From Actinoalloteichus caeruleus DSM 43889 (GTDB taxonomy: Bacteria; Actinomycetota; Actinomycetes; Mycobacteriales; Pseudonocardiaceae), in the NCBI RefSeq assembly GCF_000429185.2, contig NZ_AUBJ02000001.1, forward strand, positions 1,736,001 through 1,800,000: a DNA stretch of 64,000 nucleotides, written 5' to 3'. The notes under the pieces are model-generated. The model saw nothing but the letters and a program-made list of their open reading frames with translations, searched no databases and was not told the DNA's origin. Shown here piece by piece: positions 1-13,420 of this stretch (the stretch's first letter is position 1; every line of letters begins with the position of its first letter). A program made the translations under genes and the position numbers.

Positions 1-3000
1 GGGGCCGTTGACGGCGCCGACCCCGGCGCCGGGCACCAGGAGTTCCTCGACCTCTCCGCGCCCGGCGGCCACGGCGACCATCGCGCCGCCGTCGGGTAGG
101 GCGTCCATCAGCCGGGCCCGGGCCGCCACCACCCGGCAGGCGTCGGGCAGGTCCCACACCCCCGCCACGTAGGCGGCCGTCAACTCCCCCACGGAATGAC
201 CGGCCACCACCTCCGCCCGGACCCCCCACGAGGACACCAGCGCGTGCAGCGCGGCCTCCACCGCGAACAACGCCGGTTGCGCCCAGCCGGTGCGGTCCAG
301 CGCGTCGGCGTCCGCACCGAACACGACCTCGGCCAGGGGGCGGTCGGCGGCCAGTTCGGCGTCGAGGGCGGCGCAGACCCGGTCGAAGGTGTCGGCGTAG
401 ACGGGGAACCGGTCGTGGAGTTCCCGGCCCATCCCGATGCGTTGCGAGCCCTGCCCGCCGAACACGACAGCCAACTGGTGCACCGGGACCACTCCTGAGA
501 CGAGTCGGGGGTTCGTTTCTCCTCGGGCGAGCGCGCCGAGCGCGGCCGACGCGGCCGGCCGGTCGTCGGCCAGGACGACGGCGCGGTGGTCCAGCCGGGC
601 CCGGGTGTGGGCCAGCGACCGGGCCAGGGCGCCCAGCGGGACCTCGGGGCGGGTGTCGACGAGCTCGGCCAGCCGGGCCGCCTGGGCGCGCAGCGCCGAC
701 GGTGTCCGCCCGGACAGCAGGAGCGGGACCGGGTTCTCCGTCCTCCCGGGTTCCTCGCGGGCCGGTGTGGGCGGCGGTGCCTCGAGGACCACGTGGGCGT
801 TGGTGCCGCTGAAGCCGAACGACGAGACGGCGGCGCGGCGGGGCCCGGGGGTGTCGGGCCACGGCCTCGTCTCGGTGGCCAGCCGCACGGCGCCGGCGGA
901 CCAGTCGACCCGCGAGGTGGGGGTGGTGACGTGCAGGGTGCGGGGCACGGTGCCGTGCCGCATCGCCAGCAGCGCTTTGATGACGCCGGCGACGCCGGCG
1001 GCGGCCTGGGTGTGGCCGAGGTTCGACTTGACCGTTCCCAGCAGCAGCGGCGCCTCCCGGTCGGCGCCGTAGGTGGTCAGCAGGGCGTGCGCCTCGATGG
1101 GGTCGCCCAGGGCGGTGCCGGTGCCGTGCGCCTCCACGACGTCGACGTCGCGGGCGGTCAGGCCGGCGTCGGCGAGGGCGGCGCGGATGACCCGCCGCTG
1201 GGCCGGGCCGTTGGGGGCGGTGAGCCCGCTGGCGGCCCCGTCGTGGTTGACGGCGGAACCGCGCAGCAGGCCGAGGACGTGGCGGCCGTGGCGTCGGGCG
1301 TCGGAGAGGCGTTCGAGGACGAGGACGCCCACGCCTTCCGACCAGGCGGTGCCGTCGGCGTCCTCGGAGAAGGACTTGCACCGGCCGTCGGCGGCGAGCC
1401 CGCCCTGCCGGGAGAACTCGACGAACGCGGCCGGGGTGCTCATCACGGTGGCTCCCCCGGCCAGGGCCAGGGTGCTCTCCCCGGTGCGCAGCGACCGGGC
1501 GGCCAGGTGCACGGCGACCAGGGAGGAGGAGCAGGCGGTGTCGACGGTGAGGGCCGGCCCTTCCAAACCGAGGACGTGGGCGACCCGGCCGGAGGCGACG
1601 CTGCCGGTGGTCCCGGCGCCGAGCAGGCCCTCCACCTCGGGGGGAGCGTCGGCGAAACCGGGGCCGTAGTCGTGGTACATGATGCCAGTGAAGACGCCGG
1701 TCCGGCTGCCCCGCGCGGACCGGGGGTCGATGCCGGCGTGTTCGAGGGCCTCCCAGGAGGTTTCCAGCAGCTGGCGTTGCTGCGGGTCCATCGCCAACGC
1801 CTCGCGGGGGGAGATCCCGAACAGCCCGGCGTCGAACAGGGCCGCGTCGTCGAGGAACCCGCCCTCGCCCACCGAGCTGGTGCCGGGCCGGGTGGGGTCG
1901 GAGCCGAGGACGCGGTGGAGGTCCCAGCCCCGGTCGGTGGGGAACGGGCCGATGGCGTCGACCTCGGCGGTGAGCAGGTCCCACAGGTCGTCGGGGCCGC
2001 GCACCCCGCCCGGGTAGCGGCAGGCCAGGCCGACGATCGCGATGGGGTCGTCCGAGGAGCCCGCCGTGGGGGCGGCGGCCGGGGTTTCCTCGGGGTGCCC
2101 GTCGGCGGCGAGGAAGGCGGCGAGCCGCTCGGCGGTGGGGTGGTCGAACGCGAGGGTGGCGGGCAGGGGCCGGCCGGTGGCGGCGCTGAGCCGGTTGCGC
2201 AGTTCGACGGCGGCGAGGGAGTCGACGCCGAGTTCCCGCAGGCCCCGGTGGGCGTCGACCCGCCGGGGGTCGTCGTGGCCCAGCACGGCGGCCAGGTGGG
2301 CGCGGACCAGGGCGAGCGGGTCGGACGGCGGGGGCGGGGGTTCGGCGGTGCGGGGGCGGGCGGCGGGCAGCAGGTCGGTCAGCAGGGCCGGCGGGTCGGG
2401 GTGCCTGGCGAGCTGCCCCGGGTCGAGGTCGAGGGCGACCAGGGAGGGTTCGGCCCGGGTCATCGCCAGGTCGAGGAGTTCGAGGGCGCGGGGCGGGTCG
2501 AGCGGGGGGAACCCGGTGGTGACCAGTCGGCGGCGTTCGGACGCGGTCAGCGTGCGGGCCATGCCGGTGTCCGCCCACAACCCCCAGGCCACGGTCTGCC
2601 CGGGCAGCCCCTGCCGGCGGCGCCGGGCCATCAGGGCGTCGACCTCGGCGTTGGCGGCGGCGTAGGCGGCCTGCCCCGGCGCGCCGAGCACGCCCGCCGC
2701 CGAGGTGAAGGCGACGAGGAAGTCCAGGTCGAGGTCCCGGGTGAGCTGGTCGAGCGTGCGGGCGGCGCCGGCCTTGGGCGCGGCGACCCGCCGCAGGCGG
2801 TCGGGGGTCAGGGAGGTGAGCACGCCGTCGTCGAGCACGCCGGCGGCGTGGACGACGCCGGCGAGGGTGTCGGCGAGGGTGGCGAGCAGGCCGGCGAGTT
2901 CGTCGGGGTTGGACACGTCGCAGGGCACGAACCGGACCGCCTCGCCGCAGTCGGCGACGAGGTCGGCGACCCCGGTGTCGGAGCGGGCCGCGACGACCAC

Positions 3001-6000
3001 CCGGGTGGCGCCCCACTGGTGGACGAGGTGGCGGACGACGTGGGAGCCGACTCCCCCGGTTCCCCCGGTCACCAGCACCGTGCCGTGGGCCGTCGGGGAC
3101 CGCCGGCCGGCGGTGTCCTCGGCGACCGGGGTGAGGCGCGGGGCGAACACCCGGCCGTCGCGGACCGCCACCTGCGGTTCCCCGGTGGCCAGGGCGAGGC
3201 GCACCGCCTCGGCGCTGTCGTCGGCGTCGAGGAGGACCAGCCGGCCGGGGTGTTCGGCCTGGGCGGAGCGCACCAGCCCCACAGGCCCGCCGCCTCGGGC
3301 ACGACCGGTTCGTCCCCGAGGTCCACGGCGCCCCGGGTGCGCACCACGACGCGGTCCGGCCGGTCGAGGAGGTCGAGGAGCGTCGGCAGCTCCTCGGCGG
3401 CGTCGCCGCTGGGTGCCCACTCGGTGGCGGCGGCGGGCGCGGTGGAGGTTGGCGCGACCTCCACCCAGTCCGTGGCGTGGAGGTGACCGCCCGAGGTGGC
3501 GGCGGGCGGTGGGGTGGCGGGGCGGAGGGTGAGGCGGTCGACGGTGAGCAGCGGGCGGTCGGTGCCGTCGGTGAGCAGGAGCGACACCGAGGAGTCGTCG
3601 AGCCGGGTGATCGTGGCCCGCGCGGCCGTGGTGCCCGGGTGGTGCGCGCGCACCCCGCGCCACGAGTACGGGACCAGGGGCGCGCCGTCGTGGTCGGGCA
3701 GCAGCCCGGAGGGGTGCAGGGCGTGCAGGGTGGAGTCGAGGACGGCGGGGTGCGGCCCGAAGCCCTCGGCGGGGCCGGGGACCTCGACCGAGGCGTGGAC
3801 GGTGGTCCCGTCGCGGCGCGCCGCCCGCAGGCCCTGGAAGCTCGGCCCGTAGTCCAGGCCGCGTTCCGCGAGTTCCGCGTAGAGCGCGGCGGTGTCGACC
3901 GGGTCCGGCGCCGCCGGCGGGGGCGCGGGGGTCGGCGGGGGCCGGCGACGCCGAGGGTGCCGGTGGCGTGCCGGGTCCACTCGTCGCCCGACTCGGGGCG
4001 CGCGTGCAGCGTGAAGGGCCGGTGACCGGTCGCGTCGGCCGGTGCCACCACGACCCGCAGCACGAGGGGACCGTCGAGCACCAGCGGGGCGAGGCTGGTC
4101 AGTTCGGTCACCTGGGGGTGGCCGACCTCGTCGCCCACCCGCAGGGCCAGGTCGACCAGGGCCGCGCCGGGCACCACGGTCCGGCCCAGCACCCGGTGGT
4201 CGGCCAGCCACGGCGGCGTGTCGGGGCACAACCGCCCGGTGAACAGCACCTCGTCCGAGCCGGGGACGTCGACGACACCGCCGAGCAGGGGGTGCCCGGC
4301 GGCGCGGACGCCCAGACCCGTGCCGTCGGCGCGCGGCCCGGGGGCGGTGAGCCAGTAGTGGCGCCGGTGGAACGGGTAGCCGGGCAGGTCGAGCGTCCTG
4401 GCGTCCTCGAAGAACTCCCGCCAGGCCACCGGGACCCCGGCGACGTGCAGGTCGGCCAGCGCGCGGAGCAGGGATTCGGCCTCGTCGTGGTCCCGGCGGA
4501 GCGCGGGGACGGCCGGGACCGCGTCGCCGAGGACGAGACCGGTGAGGCCGGTGAGGGTGGAGTCCGCCCCGAGTTCGAGCACGGCGGTGACGCCGAGGCC
4601 GGGCAGGGCGGCGACCAGGTCACCGAACAGGACGGTGGCCCGGGCGTGCTCGACCCAGTAGTCGGGGTCGGTCCACCGTTCGGCGGTCCCTCCGGTCACG
4701 TTGGACAGCCCGGTGAGGCCCGGTTCGTGGAAGGTGACGCCGTCGAGGGCGGCGCGGAGGTCCGCCAGCGCTGGTTCCACCAGCGCGGAGTGGAAGGCGT
4801 GGGAGACCCGGAGCCGGGTCGCGCGGATGCCGCGCGCGGCGGCGGTGCGGACGGCGGCGTCGACCGCGTGCGCCGGGCCGGAGACCACCACGGCCTCGGG
4901 GCCGTTGACGGCGGCGATCTCCACCCCGTCGACGCGCAGCGCCTCGGCGGTTCCGCGGTCGGTGTTGAGGGCGGCCATCGCGCCGCCGTCGGGCAGGGCG
5001 TCCATCAGCCGGGCCCGGGCCGCCACCACCCGGCAGGCGTCGGGCAGGTCCCACACCCCCGCCACGTAGGCGGCCGTCAACTCCCCCACGGAATGACCGG
5101 CCACCACCTCCGCCCGGACCCCCCACGAGGACACCACCGCGTGCAGCGCGGCCTCCACCGCGAACAACGCGGGCTGGGCGTGGCCGGTGCGGTCGAGGCG
5201 CGCGGCGTCGGCGGGGCTGGTCTCGCCGAGGACGAGGTCGCGGACGGGGAACCCGAGCTCCGGTTCCAGGGCGGCGCAGACCTCGTCGAGGGCGGCGGCG
5301 AAGGCCGGGTAGGCGGCGTGGAGCCGCCGGCCCAGGCCGGGCCGTTGGGTGCCCTGCCCGCCGAAGAGGACCGCCAGCCGCCCGGGGCGGGTGGGGCGGG
5401 GGGCGGTGACCTCGGCGAGGCCGGCCAGCAGGTCGGCGCGGTCCCTCCCGAGCACCACCGCCCGGTGGTCGAGGCTGGCGCGGGTGGTGGCCAACGAGTG
5501 GCCGAGGTCGGCGGGCTGGGCGCCGTCGCGCAGCACCTCGGCGATGTTCCGTGCCTGGACCGGCACCGCCTCGGGGGTGCGGGCCGAGAGCACCAGGGGT
5601 GTGAGCGGGCCGCGCACCCGGCCGGGTGCCGCGTTCGGTGGCGGGGGCGGCGCCTGTTCGAGGATGACGTGGGCGTTGGTGCCGCTGATCCCGAAGGAGG
5701 ACACGGCGGCCCGCCGGGGCCGGTCGTGCTCGGGCCACGGGGTGTCCTCGGTGGTGAGGGTGACCGCGCCGGAGGTCCAGTCGACGTGGCTGGTGGGCCG
5801 GTCGACGTGGAGGGTGCGGGGCAGCACGCCCCGACCCAGGGCCAGGGCGGTCCTCAGGACGCCGGCGACGCCGGCGGCGGCCTGGGTGTGGCCGAGGTTC
5901 GACTTGACCGACCCCAGCAGCAGCGGGGTGTCCCGCCGCTGCCCGTAGGTCGCGAGCAAGGCCTGCGCCTCGATCGGGTCGCCGAGGGCGGTACCGGTGC

Positions 6001-7027
6001 CGTGGGCCTCGACCGCGTCGACGTCGGCGGGTTCCAGCCCGGCGGCGGCCAACGCGGTGCGGATCATGCGCTGTTGGGCCGGCCCGTTGGGGGCGGTCAG
6101 CCCGTGGGACGCGCCGTCGGAGTTCACGGCGGTGGCACGGACCACGGCGAGGATGCGGCGGCCGTGGCGGAGCGCGTCGGAGAGCCGTTCCACGAGCAGC
6201 AGCCCGGCGCCCTCGGACCAGGCGGTGCCGTCGGCGGCGTCGGCGAAGGACTTGCAGCGCCCGTCGGGGGCGAGGCCGCGTTGCCTGGCGAACTCGACGA
6301 AGAGGTGCGGGGAGGTGAGGACGGTGGCGCCGCCGACGAGGGCGAGGCGGCTCTCCCCCGACCGCAGGGACCGGGCGGCCAGGTGCAGGGCGACCAGGGA
6401 GGAGGAGCAGGCGGTGTCGACCGAGAGGGCGGGGCCTTCGAGGCCGAGCGTGTAGGCCAGGCGCCCGGAGGCGACGCTGGTGGTGTTCCCGGCGAGCAGG
6501 TAGCCCTCGACCTCGGGGACCCCGTGGCGGGCGTCGCGGTCGTAGTCCTGCCCGGACACGCCGACGAACACCCCGGTGGGGGTGCCGCGCAGCGACCGGG
6601 GGTCGATGCGGGCGTGTTCGACGGCGCGCCACGCGGTTTCCAGCAGGACCCGTTGTTGGGGGTCCATGGCCAGCGCCTCGCGGGGTGAGATGTCGAAGAG
6701 GGCGGCGTCGAACAGGGCGGCGTCGGCGAGGAACCCGCCCCGGTCCACGTAGGTGCGGCCGGAGGCGGCCGGGTCGCTGTCGAAGAGGTGGTCGAGGTCC
6801 CATCCCCGGTCGGTGGGGAAGGGCCCGGTGACGTCGCGGCCCTCGGCCAGCAGCCGCCACAGGTCCTCGGGGGAGTCGACGCCGCCGGGGAAGCGGCAGG
6901 CGGCGCCGATGATGGCGATGGGCTCCGCCTCGGTCTCGTCCCTCTCGCGCACCCGGCGGGTCAGGCGCTCGTTCTCCTTGAGCGACGCCCGCAGCGCTTC
7001 GACGAGCCGCTCGTCAGCCTCCGCCAT
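1..7027 (-). CDS. Type I modular PKS, module 4 and start of module 5 (3' end outside window)
   Basis: Multimodular polyketide synthase protein. ATG at 7027 follows GGAGGAG seven bases upstream; a short charged N-terminal docking segment comes before the first KS. Module 4: KS about 6930-5650 (Cys in DTACSSS, EAHGTGT, KSNLGH), AT about 5370-4400 (GHSVG and HAFH, the malonyl-CoA signature), DH about 4310-3490 ([10 protein letters not shown] matches HxxxGxxxxP), KR about 3090-2460 (LDD, B type) and ACP about 2310-2110; no ER. Module 5: KS about 2050-770, then an AT with GHSVG that runs off the left edge. The frame changes twice, at the C/G runs near 3937-3941 and 3277-3280. Restoring one base at each gives an unbroken module, so I read one intact gene. 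It is the last of three collinear PKS genes seen here and should add a chain-extending unit carrying a double bond. Confidence 0.9.
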   Translation of the reverse strand, partial: MAEADERLVEALRASLKENERLTRRVRERDETEAEPIAIIGAACRFPGGVDSPEDLWRLLAEGRDVTGPFPTDRGWDLDHLFDSDPAASGRTYVDRGGFLADAALFDAALFDISPREALAMDPQQRVLLETAWRAVEHARIDPRSLRGTPTGVFVGVSGQDYDRDARHGVPEVEGYLLAGNTTSVASGRLAYTLGLEGPALSVDTACSSSLVALHLAARSLRSGESRLALVGGATVLTSPHLFVEFARQRGLAPDGRCKSFADAADGTAWSEGAGLLLVERLSDALRHGRRILAVVRATAVNSDGASHGLTAPNGPAQQRMIRTALAAAGLEPADVDAVEAHGTGTALGDPIEAQALLATYGQRRDTPLLLGSVKSNLGHTQAAAGVAGVLRTALALGRGVLPRTLHVDRPTSHVDWTSGAVTLTTEDTPWPEHDRPRRAAVSSFGISGTNAHVILEQAPPPPPNAAPGRVRGPLTPLVLSARTPEAVPVQARNIAEVLRDGAQPADLGHSLATTRASLDHRAVVLGRDRADLLAGLAEVTAPRPTRPGRLAVLFGGQGTQRPGLGRRLHAAYPAFAAALDEVCAALEPELGFPVRDLVLGETSPADAARLDRTGHAQPALFAVEAALHAVVSSWGVRAEVVAGHSVGELTAAYVAGVWDLPDACRVVAARARLMDALPDGGAMAALNTDRGTAEALRVDGVEIAAVNGPEAVVVSGPAHAVDAAVRTAAARGIRATRLRVSHAFHSALVEPALADLRAALDGVTFHEPGLTGLSNVTGGTAERWTDPDYWVEHARATVLFGDLVAALPGLGVTAVLELGADSTLTGLTGLVLGDAVPAVPALRRDHDEAESLLRALADLHVAGVPVAWREFFEDARTLDLPGYPFHRRHYWLTAPGPRADGTGLGVRAAGHPLLGGVVDVPGSDEVLFTGRLCPDTPPWLADHRVLGRTVVPGAALVDLALRVGDEVGHPQVTELTSLAPLVLDGPLVLRVVVAPADATGHRPFTLHARPESGDEWTRHATGTLGVAGPRRPPRPRRRRRTRSTPPRSTRNSRNAAWTTGRASRACGRRAATGPPSTPRSRSPAPPRASGRTPPSSTPPCTPCTPPGCCPTTTARPWSRTRGAGCARTTRAPRPRGPRSPGSTTPRCRSCSPTAPTARCSPSTASPSAPPPHRPPPPRAVTSTPRTGWRSRQPPPRPPPPPSGHPAATPPRSCRRSSTSSTGRTASWCAPGAPWTSGTNRSCPRRRACGAGALRPGRTPRPAGPPRRRRQRRGGAPRPGHRGTAGGGPRRPGVRPAPHPGRRGHRRPAVPDGPRHGAGDRGNRGSRLPRRPPPRPPVGRHPGGRRGPLRHRGRRPRRRLRRGGPVRALRRVQPRRTRRPARHPRRHPRRRRPRRRRARRRRAHLPDPRPPAAGRRAQGRRRPHARPAHPGPRPGLPRRLHLGGGRARRAGAGRLRRRQRRGRRPDGPAPPAGAARADRGLGVVGGHRHGPHADRVRTPPTGHHRVPPARPAPRPRTPRPGDDPGRTLPGRPRPRPGAARQAPRPAGPADRPAARRPPPHRRTPAPAVRPARPGPRPPGRRAGPRRPPAGRRPPGPAGTRRRLPRRRRTAQPAQRRHRPAPARHPRVRPPHRRAARRLPRRRRAPRGNPGRRPHGGLLGRPHRDRRPGLPLPGRGARPRRPVGPAHRRGRRHRPVPHRPGLGPPPRPRLRPHPARHQLGGRGRVPRRRGPVRRRAVRDLPPRGVGDGPAATPAAGNLLGGPRTRRHRPPVRAGQPDRRLHWHHVPRLRPRFRRRSPRGGGPARRRDHRQRRLRPGRPRPRFGRAGPHRRHRLLLLPGRRAPGRPVAAHRGEHPGPGRGSHRDEHPGRVRRVLPAGRARRRRPVQVLLRGRRRHRLVGRRGRPRPRTPLRRPTPRPPRPRPAARFRRQPRRGRQRAHRPQRPGPAAGHPRRPRRRRPDRPRRRRRGGARHRHRPGRPHRGARPADHLRRRPGGAAAAGNGQVEPRPHPGRRRRRRRHQSAAGDAARHRAPHPARHHPHLAGRLVRRRRAAGHRDEAVARHPRAPPRRRLVVRLQRHQRPRGPRGTAAHTGPRGTREDGEPGPAPAVRADTVGAARPGGPAGRARRHPPRGPAGRPGPVAGPHPGPAGPPRRRPGRRPAGRVGRARRARPRRNEPPTRLRSGPGAPVGCRVRRAGLATHRDGPGTPRPVPRLRRHLRPGLRRPRRRTGRRPPPGRGRVRCGRRRAGPHRLGATGVVRGGGRAARAGVLVGGPGGGGGRSFRGGVDGRLRGGGVGPARRLPGGGGPGPADGRPTRRRRDGRRGRRARRGRGTPGARRRGRRRQRP

Positions 7028-7143
7028 TCCGCGTCTCCTCCGCAGGGGTCGAGCCGTCCAGCAGCACGCTAGGTCGGGGTGGGGGGTGGACCAATGGCAC
7101 GCGTCCACCCCGGGGGCATTGCCGGCGCACTCCGCCAGGCGGG

Positions 7144-10100
7144 TCAGTCGCCGGCGCCGGCCAGGGCCCGGCGGATCAGTTCGTCCGGGTCGAGGGAGTC
7201 CAGTTCGGACTCGGCGTCCTCGGTGGGTGGCGTCGCGGTGCCCGGGTCGGTGCCCGGGTCGGCCGTGGGTGGCCGCAGGGTGTCGAGCAGGTGGTCGGCC
7301 AGCGCCTCGGGTGTCGGGTGGTCGAAGACGGCGGTCGCGGTGAGGCGGACACCGGTGGCCCGCACCAGCCGGTTGCGGAGTTCGACGGCGGTCAGCGAGT
7401 CGAATCCCAGGTCGCCGAAGCCCTGGTCGGGTCGGATGTCGGTGGTCTCCCCGTGCCCGAGGACGCTCGCGGTGTGTTCCCGCACCACGTCCAGCACGGC
7501 GGCGCCGGCCCGGGCGGTCGGGAGTGCCGCGAGGCGGTCGGCGAGGGCCGCCGGGGCGGTGTCCCCTTCGGACGCGGCCCGCCGGGTGGGCCGCACCAGG
7601 CGGGCCAGCGGCGGGGGCACCGGGCGGCCGGCCACGGTCGCCAGGTCCAGGCGCAGGGGCAGGCACCGGGGTTCGGCGGTGGTGACGGCGTGGTCGAACA
7701 GGTCCAGGCCCTCGGACCGGCCCAGTGGGAGCAGCCCGTCGCGGCGCATCCTGGCCCGGTCGGTGGCGCTCAGCCCGGCGGTGATTCCCCTGTCCTGTTC
7801 CCACAGCCCCCAGGCCAGGGAGGTGGCGGGCAGTCCGTGGGCGTGGCGGTGGGCGGCCAACCCGTCGAGGACGGCGTTGGCGGCGGCGTAGTTGCCCTGG
7901 CCGGGCCCGCCGAGGACCCCGGCGGCGGAGGAGAACAGCGCGAACAGCGCGAGGTCGCTGGTCAGTTCGTGCAGGTGCAGCGCCGCGTCGGCCTTGGGCC
8001 GCAGCACCCGGTCGAGCTGGTCCGGGGTGAGGGAGCCGATCACGGCGTCGTCGACGACCGCCGCGGTGTGGACGACGCCGGTGAGGGGGTGGTCGGCGGG
8101 CACGGTGGCGATCGCCTCGGCGAGGGCGTCCCGGTCGCCGACGTCGCAGGCCAGGACGCGGACCCGGGCGCCGGCCGAGGTGAGGTCCTCGGTCAGGGCG
8201 GCGGCGCCGGGGGCGTCGGGGCCCCGGCGGGAGAGCAGCAGCAGGTGCCGCACCCCGTGGGCGTCGACCAGGTGGCGGGCCAGGAGCCCACCGAGGTCCC
8301 CGGTCCCCCCGGTGACGAGGACGGTGCCGTGCGGGTCGGGACGCCGGGGCAGGGTGAGCACCACCTTGCCGGTGTGGTGGCCTTCGCGGACGTGCCGGAA
8401 CGCCTCCCGCGCCCGGTGAACGTCCCAGGTGGTCACCGGCAGCGGGGCGAGCGCGCCCCGGTCGAAGAGGTCGAGCAGCGCGGTGAACATCCGCTGGATG
8501 TGGTCGGGGCCGGCGTCGAGGACGTCGAAGTCCCGGTAGCGGACGCCGGGGTGGTCCCGGGCGATCGTGGCGTCGTCGCGGATGTCGACCTTGCCCATCT
8601 CCAGAAACCGGCCGCCGGGGCGCAGCAGCCGCAGGGAGGCGTCGACGAACTCGCCGGACAGCGAGTTGAGGACGACGTCGACCCCGTCGGCGAAGGCGTC
8701 CTCGAACTCGAGGGTGCGGGAGGAGGCGATGCGCTCCTCGGCGATCCCGTTCCCCCGCAGGGTGTCCCATTTGCGGGGGTGCGCGGTGCCGAGGACGGTG
8801 GCGCCGAGGTGGTGGGCGAGTTGGGTGGCGGCCATGCCGACCCCGCCGGCGGCGGCGTGGACCAGCACCGACTCCCCCGGGGCGAGGTCGGCGAGGTCGA
8901 CCAGGGCGTGGTAGGCGGTGAGGAACACCAGGGGCATCCCGGCGGCCTGCTCGAAGGTCCACCCGTCGGGGAACCGGGTGAGCAGGCGGCGGTCGGCGAC
9001 GGCGACGGGGCCGAACCCGCCGAACACCAGGCCGGTGACCGGGTCGCCGGGGCGGAGGTCGGTGACCCCGGGGCCGACCTCGCGGACGACGCCGGCGGCC
9101 TCGCCGCCCAACAGGCCCGTGACGCTGGGGAACAGCCCGAGCACGGTGAAGACGTCGCGGAAGTTCACGCCGGCGGCCCGGACGTCGATGCGGACCCGCC
9201 CGGCCGGGAGCGGGGTGTCGAGCACGTCGGGGCAGGGGTCGATCCGCAGGTTCTCCACGGTGCCGGTGCCGCTGGTGCCCAGCCGCCACGCCGGCTCCCC
9301 CGGTGGCGGCGCGAGGACCCCGTCGGAGGTGAACCGGGTGAGCCGGGCGGCCAGCGGCCGGCCCTCCCGCACGGCGATCTGGGGTTCTCCGGTGGCGAGG
9401 GCGCGGCGCAGCGCGCCGGGGAGGTCCCGGGTGGTGGCGGTGGTGGTGTCGACGTCGACGAGGACGAGCCGGCCGGGGTGTTCGGACTGGGCGGAGCGGA
9501 CGAGGCCGTGGACGGCGGCTGCGGCCAGGTCGGGGACGTCCTCGCCCGGTGCCGTGGACACCGCGCCGGTGGTGAGCACGAGCAGGCGGGTCCCGTCGTC
9601 GGTGGCCAGCCAGTCCCGCAGGGTGGTGAGGGCGGCGGTGGTGGCGGTCCGCACGTCCCCGGTCGGGGGTGACCAGATCCGCACCTGGGCGTCGGTGCCC
9701 TCGCCCGGTCCGAGGCCGAACCGGTCCTCCCCCAGCGGCGCCCACCGGGCGGGGTCCTCCTCGGTCCCGCTGGTCGGGGTCCAGCCGGGGCGGAGCAGGT
9801 GGTCGAGCACGGCGGGGTCCCGGGTGGTGGGGTCGCCGCCCAGCCTGCGCACGGTCAGCGCGGCGATCTCGGCGACGGGCGCGCCCCCGGCGTCGGCGAG
9901 GACGAGGCGCACCGCCTGCCCGCCCAGGTGGGTGACGCGAACCCGCAGGGTGCGGGCACCGGTGGCGTGGACGCGCACCCCGGCGAAGGAGAAGGGCACG
10001 AAGGCCGCGTCGGCGGGCAGGAACCCGGTGAGCCGCAGGGTGTGCAGGGCGGCGTCGAGCAACGCGGGGTGCACCGCGAAACCGTCGGGTTCCGCCGGGG

Positions 10101-13100
10101 CGGGCAGGGTGACCTCGGCGAACACCACGTCGTCCCGGCGCCAGGCCGCGCGCAGCCCCCGGAAACCGGGGCCGTAGTCGACGCCGACGGCGCGCAGGCT
10201 GGTGTAGACGTCGCCGGTGGACAGGGCCCGCCCGCCGCTGGGGGGCCAGTCGGTGAGCGGGTCGGGTTCGGCGTGGCCGTCGGTGAGGGTTCCGCTGGCG
10301 TGTTCGGTCCAGGTGCCGCCGGGGTGGTCGGGGCGGGCCAGCACGGACACGGTGGCCGGCTCACCGGGGGTGGCGACCACGCGGATCCGGACGGCGCCTC
10401 GGTCGGGCAGTTCCAGTGGGCGGTGGACGACGAACTCCTCCAGCGTGCTGGCGCCGAGCTCGTCGCCCGCGCGGACGGCGAGATCGACCAGGGCGGTGCC
10501 GGGGACCAGCACCCGGTCCAGGACCCGGTGGTCGGCGAGCCAGGGCTGGTCGGCCCGGGAGAGCCGTCCGGTGAGCAGGACACCCCCGTCGGGCAGGTCG
10601 ACGGCCGCGCCGGCCAGGGGGTGGCCGGTGGTGTCCTGTCCGAGCGCGGCGGCCCCGGTGGCGGCGGCGGGGGCACCGAGCCAGTACGGGGTGCGCTGGA
10701 AGGAGTAGGTGGGCAGCTCGACCGGGGTGGCGCCGAGGTCGGTGAACAGCGGGGTCAGGGTGACGTCGTGGCCCCGGGTGACGAGCCGGCCGACTCCGGC
10801 CGCCACCGACCGGGTCTCGGGGGTGTCGTGGCGCAGCAGGGCGATGGCGGCGCCACCGGGGCGACGGAGGGTGTCGGGGACCATCGCGGAGAGCACGCCG
10901 CCCGGTCCCAGTTCCACGAAGGTGGTGGTCCCTCCTCGTTCGGCGGCGGCGACGCAGTCGGCGAAGCGCACGGTTCCCCGCGCGTGGTCGGCCCAGTAGT
11001 CGGGGGAGGCCACCTGGTCGGCGGTGAGGGGGGCGGCGGTGCGGTTGGACAGCACCGGGATCGACGGTTCGCGGGCCGTGGTGCCGGCGACGACGGCGCG
11101 GAACTCGTCGAGGACCGGTTCCACGAGCGCCGAGTGGAACGCGTGGGACACCCGCAGTTCCCGTGTCCTGGTGCCGCGCCCCGCCCAGCGGGCGGCGAGG
11201 GCCCGCACCTCGGTGGCCTCACCGGAGATCACCACGGAGGCGGGGCCGTTGACGGCGGCGACGCTGACGGCGGTGCCCGCCACCTCCACCGACACCTCGG
11301 CCTCGGGAGCGGCGACGGCGACCATCGCCCCGCCGGGGGGCAGCGCCGCCATGAGGCGGGCCCTGGCGGCCACGACGCGGCAGGCGTCGGGCAGGTCCCA
11401 CGCCCCGGCGACGTGGGCGGCGGCGAGTTCGCCGACCGAGTGCCCGATCAGGACGTCGGGGCGGACGCCCCAGGACTCCAGCAGCCGGAAGAGGGCGACC
11501 TCGACGGCGAACAGCGCCGCCTGGGCGTGGCCGGTGTCGTCGAGCCGGCCGTCGTCGACACCGGTGAGCACCAGGTCGGCCAGCGGGGTGGCCGCCCCCA
11601 GATGGCGGTCCAGTTCGGCGCAGACCTCGTCGAAGGCCTCGGCGTAGCGGGGGTGGGCGGCGCGCAGCTCGCGTCCCATGCCGGGGTGCTGCGCGCCCTG
11701 CCCGGTGAAGGTGAAGGCGATACCGCCGCCGTGGCCGTGCTCCCCGGCGTCCGCCGGCAGGGACCGCAGTTCGTCGAGCCCACCGGTGACGACGACGCGG
11801 TGCGGGAGCAGCGCGCGGCGGGTGGCCAGGGTCAGGCCGACGTCGGCCGGGCGGAGCTCGGGGTGGGCGGTGAGGAAGTCCGCCAGGGTCCTCGCCTGGG
11901 CGAGCAGGGCCGGGGGGTTGGGGGCTGACAGCAGCCAGGGCACGGCGGGCGGGGTGGGTCCACCGGTGGGGTCGCCGGCGGCCACCACGGGCGGGGATAC
12001 GGGTACGGGTTCGGGTTCGGGTTCGGGGGCCGCTTCGAGGACGACGTGGGCGTTGGTGCCGCTCATGCCGAACCCGGACACGGCGGCGCGGCGCGGCCCG
12101 GGGCCGGCGGGCCAGGGCCGGGCCTGGGTGAGCAGTTCGACCCGGCCGGCGGTCCAGTCGACCTCGGGGGTCGGGGTGTCGGCGTGCAGGGTGCGGGGCA
12201 GTGCCCCGTTCCGGAGGGCGCCGAGCGCCTTGATGACGCCGGCCATCCCGGCCGCGCCCTGGGCGTGGCCGAGGTTGGACTTGACCGAGCCGAGCCACAC
12301 CGGGGTGTCCCGGTCCTGCCCGTAGGTCGCCAGCAGCGCCCGCGCCTCGATCGGGTCGCCCAGGCGGGTGCCGGTGCCGTGGGCCTCCACGAGGTCCACG
12401 TCGGAGGGTCGGAGGCCGGCGTCGGCGAGGGCGGCGCGGATGACCCGCTGTTGGGCGGGTCCGTTGGGGGTGGTGAGCCCGCTGGAGGCGCCGTCGGAGT
12501 TGACCGCGCTCCCCCGGACGAGGCCGAGGACGGGCAGCCCGGCGCGGCGGGCCTCCGACAGGGGGGCGAGCAGCAGGACGCCGGCCCCTTCGCTGAACCC
12601 GGCGCCGTCGGCGGCGGCGGAGAACGCCTTGCAGCGGCCGTCCGGGGCGAGGCCCCGCTGCCGGGAGAACTCCACGAACACCGCCGGTTCTGCGATGACG
12701 GCGACCCCGGCGGCGACGGCCAGCCGGCATTCGCCGGCCCGGAGGGCGCGGGTCGCCAGGTGCAGGGCCACCAGGGAGGAGGAGCAGGCGGTGTCGACGG
12801 TCAGCGAGGGCCCTTCGAACCCGTAGGCGAAGGACAGCCGCCCGGAGACGACGCTGCCGGCCTTCCCCGTGCCCAGGTGCCCCTCCAGGTCGTGGGGCAC
12901 CCCGGCGTGGCGGGCGCCGTACTCGGTGGCGCTGATGCCGGTGTAGACGCCGACCCGTTCGCCGCGCAGGCCGTCGGGGGCGATACCGGCCCGTTCCAGG
13001 GCCTCCCAGGTCAGTTCCAGCAGGAGCCGCTGTTGCGGGTCCATCGCCAGCGCCTCCCGGGGGGAGATGCCGAACAGGTCCGCGTCGAAGCCGGCGACGT

Positions 13101-13404
13101 CGGCCAGGAACCCGCCCCGCCGGGTGGTGATGCCCCCGGGCGTCCCCGGGTCCTCGGTGTGCAGGCCCTCGATGTCCCAGTGCCGGTCGGTGGGGAAGTC
13201 CCCGGTGGCGTCCCGGCCCTGGGCGACGAGGTCCCACAGCGCCTCGGGGCTGTCGGCCCCGCCGGGGTAGCGGCAGCTGGCGGCGACGATGGCGACGGGT
13301 TCCCGACCCGGGTCCTCGGGCCGCGCGGCGAGCTGGGCCCGCGCCTGGCGCAGTTCCACCGTCACCTTGTTCAGCAGCCGCCGCATGCGGTCGTCGTCGG
13401 TCAC
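7144..13404 (-). CDS. Type I modular PKS, module 3 (KS-AT-DH-ER-KR-ACP)
   Basis: Single-module polyketide synthase of 2086 residues. GTG start at 13404 with GGAGG six bases upstream, 16 bases after the preceding PKS stop. Domains in order: docking helix (1-30), KS about 13300-12040 (DTACSSS, EAHGTGT, KSNLGH), AT about 11730-10760 (GHSVG and HAFH: malonyl-CoA), DH about 10640-9830 ([11 protein letters not shown], with Asp where the usual motif has Gly; [10 protein letters not shown]), ER about 9260-8380 ([17 protein letters not shown] loop), KR about 8330-7700 ([16 protein letters not shown]) and ACP about 7500-7280 (GFDSL). An acidic C-terminal tail ([15 protein letters not shown]) is typical of docking to the next PKS. 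The module should add one fully reduced acetate unit. The reading frame is unbroken. Confidence 0.95.
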   Translation of the reverse strand: MTDDDRMRRLLNKVTVELRQARAQLAARPEDPGREPVAIVAASCRYPGGADSPEALWDLVAQGRDATGDFPTDRHWDIEGLHTEDPGTPGGITTRRGGFLADVAGFDADLFGISPREALAMDPQQRLLLELTWEALERAGIAPDGLRGERVGVYTGISATEYGARHAGVPHDLEGHLGTGKAGSVVSGRLSFAYGFEGPSLTVDTACSSSLVALHLATRALRAGECRLAVAAGVAVIAEPAVFVEFSRQRGLAPDGRCKAFSAAADGAGFSEGAGVLLLAPLSEARRAGLPVLGLVRGSAVNSDGASSGLTTPNGPAQQRVIRAALADAGLRPSDVDLVEAHGTGTRLGDPIEARALLATYGQDRDTPVWLGSVKSNLGHAQGAAGMAGVIKALGALRNGALPRTLHADTPTPEVDWTAGRVELLTQARPWPAGPGPRRAAVSGFGMSGTNAHVVLEAAPEPEPEPVPVSPPVVAAGDPTGGPTPPAVPWLLSAPNPPALLAQARTLADFLTAHPELRPADVGLTLATRRALLPHRVVVTGGLDELRSLPADAGEHGHGGGIAFTFTGQGAQHPGMGRELRAAHPRYAEAFDEVCAELDRHLGAATPLADLVLTGVDDGRLDDTGHAQAALFAVEVALFRLLESWGVRPDVLIGHSVGELAAAHVAGAWDLPDACRVVAARARLMAALPPGGAMVAVAAPEAEVSVEVAGTAVSVAAVNGPASVVISGEATEVRALAARWAGRGTRTRELRVSHAFHSALVEPVLDEFRAVVAGTTAREPSIPVLSNRTAAPLTADQVASPDYWADHARGTVRFADCVAAAERGGTTTFVELGPGGVLSAMVPDTLRRPGGAAIALLRHDTPETRSVAAGVGRLVTRGHDVTLTPLFTDLGATPVELPTYSFQRTPYWLGAPAAATGAAALGQDTTGHPLAGAAVDLPDGGVLLTGRLSRADQPWLADHRVLDRVLVPGTALVDLAVRAGDELGASTLEEFVVHRPLELPDRGAVRIRVVATPGEPATVSVLARPDHPGGTWTEHASGTLTDGHAEPDPLTDWPPSGGRALSTGDVYTSLRAVGVDYGPGFRGLRAAWRRDDVVFAEVTLPAPAEPDGFAVHPALLDAALHTLRLTGFLPADAAFVPFSFAGVRVHATGARTLRVRVTHLGGQAVRLVLADAGGAPVAEIAALTVRRLGGDPTTRDPAVLDHLLRPGWTPTSGTEEDPARWAPLGEDRFGLGPGEGTDAQVRIWSPPTGDVRTATTAALTTLRDWLATDDGTRLLVLTTGAVSTAPGEDVPDLAAAAVHGLVRSAQSEHPGRLVLVDVDTTTATTRDLPGALRRALATGEPQIAVREGRPLAARLTRFTSDGVLAPPPGEPAWRLGTSGTGTVENLRIDPCPDVLDTPLPAGRVRIDVRAAGVNFRDVFTVLGLFPSVTGLLGGEAAGVVREVGPGVTDLRPGDPVTGLVFGGFGPVAVADRRLLTRFPDGWTFEQAAGMPLVFLTAYHALVDLADLAPGESVLVHAAAGGVGMAATQLAHHLGATVLGTAHPRKWDTLRGNGIAEERIASSRTLEFEDAFADGVDVVLNSLSGEFVDASLRLLRPGGRFLEMGKVDIRDDATIARDHPGVRYRDFDVLDAGPDHIQRMFTALLDLFDRGALAPLPVTTWDVHRAREAFRHVREGHHTGKVVLTLPRRPDPHGTVLVTGGTGDLGGLLARHLVDAHGVRHLLLLSRRGPDAPGAAALTEDLTSAGARVRVLACDVGDRDALAEAIATVPADHPLTGVVHTAAVVDDAVIGSLTPDQLDRVLRPKADAALHLHELTSDLALFALFSSAAGVLGGPGQGNYAAANAVLDGLAAHRHAHGLPATSLAWGLWEQDRGITAGLSATDRARMRRDGLLPLGRSEGLDLFDHAVTTAEPRCLPLRLDLATVAGRPVPPPLARLVRPTRRAASEGDTAPAALADRLAALPTARAGAAVLDVVREHTASVLGHGETTDIRPDQGFGDLGFDSLTAVELRNRLVRATGVRLTATAVFDHPTPEALADHLLDTLRPPTADPGTDPGTATPPTEDAESELDSLDPDELIRRALAGAGD

Positions 13405-13420
13405 GTCCTGCCTCCGTTCC

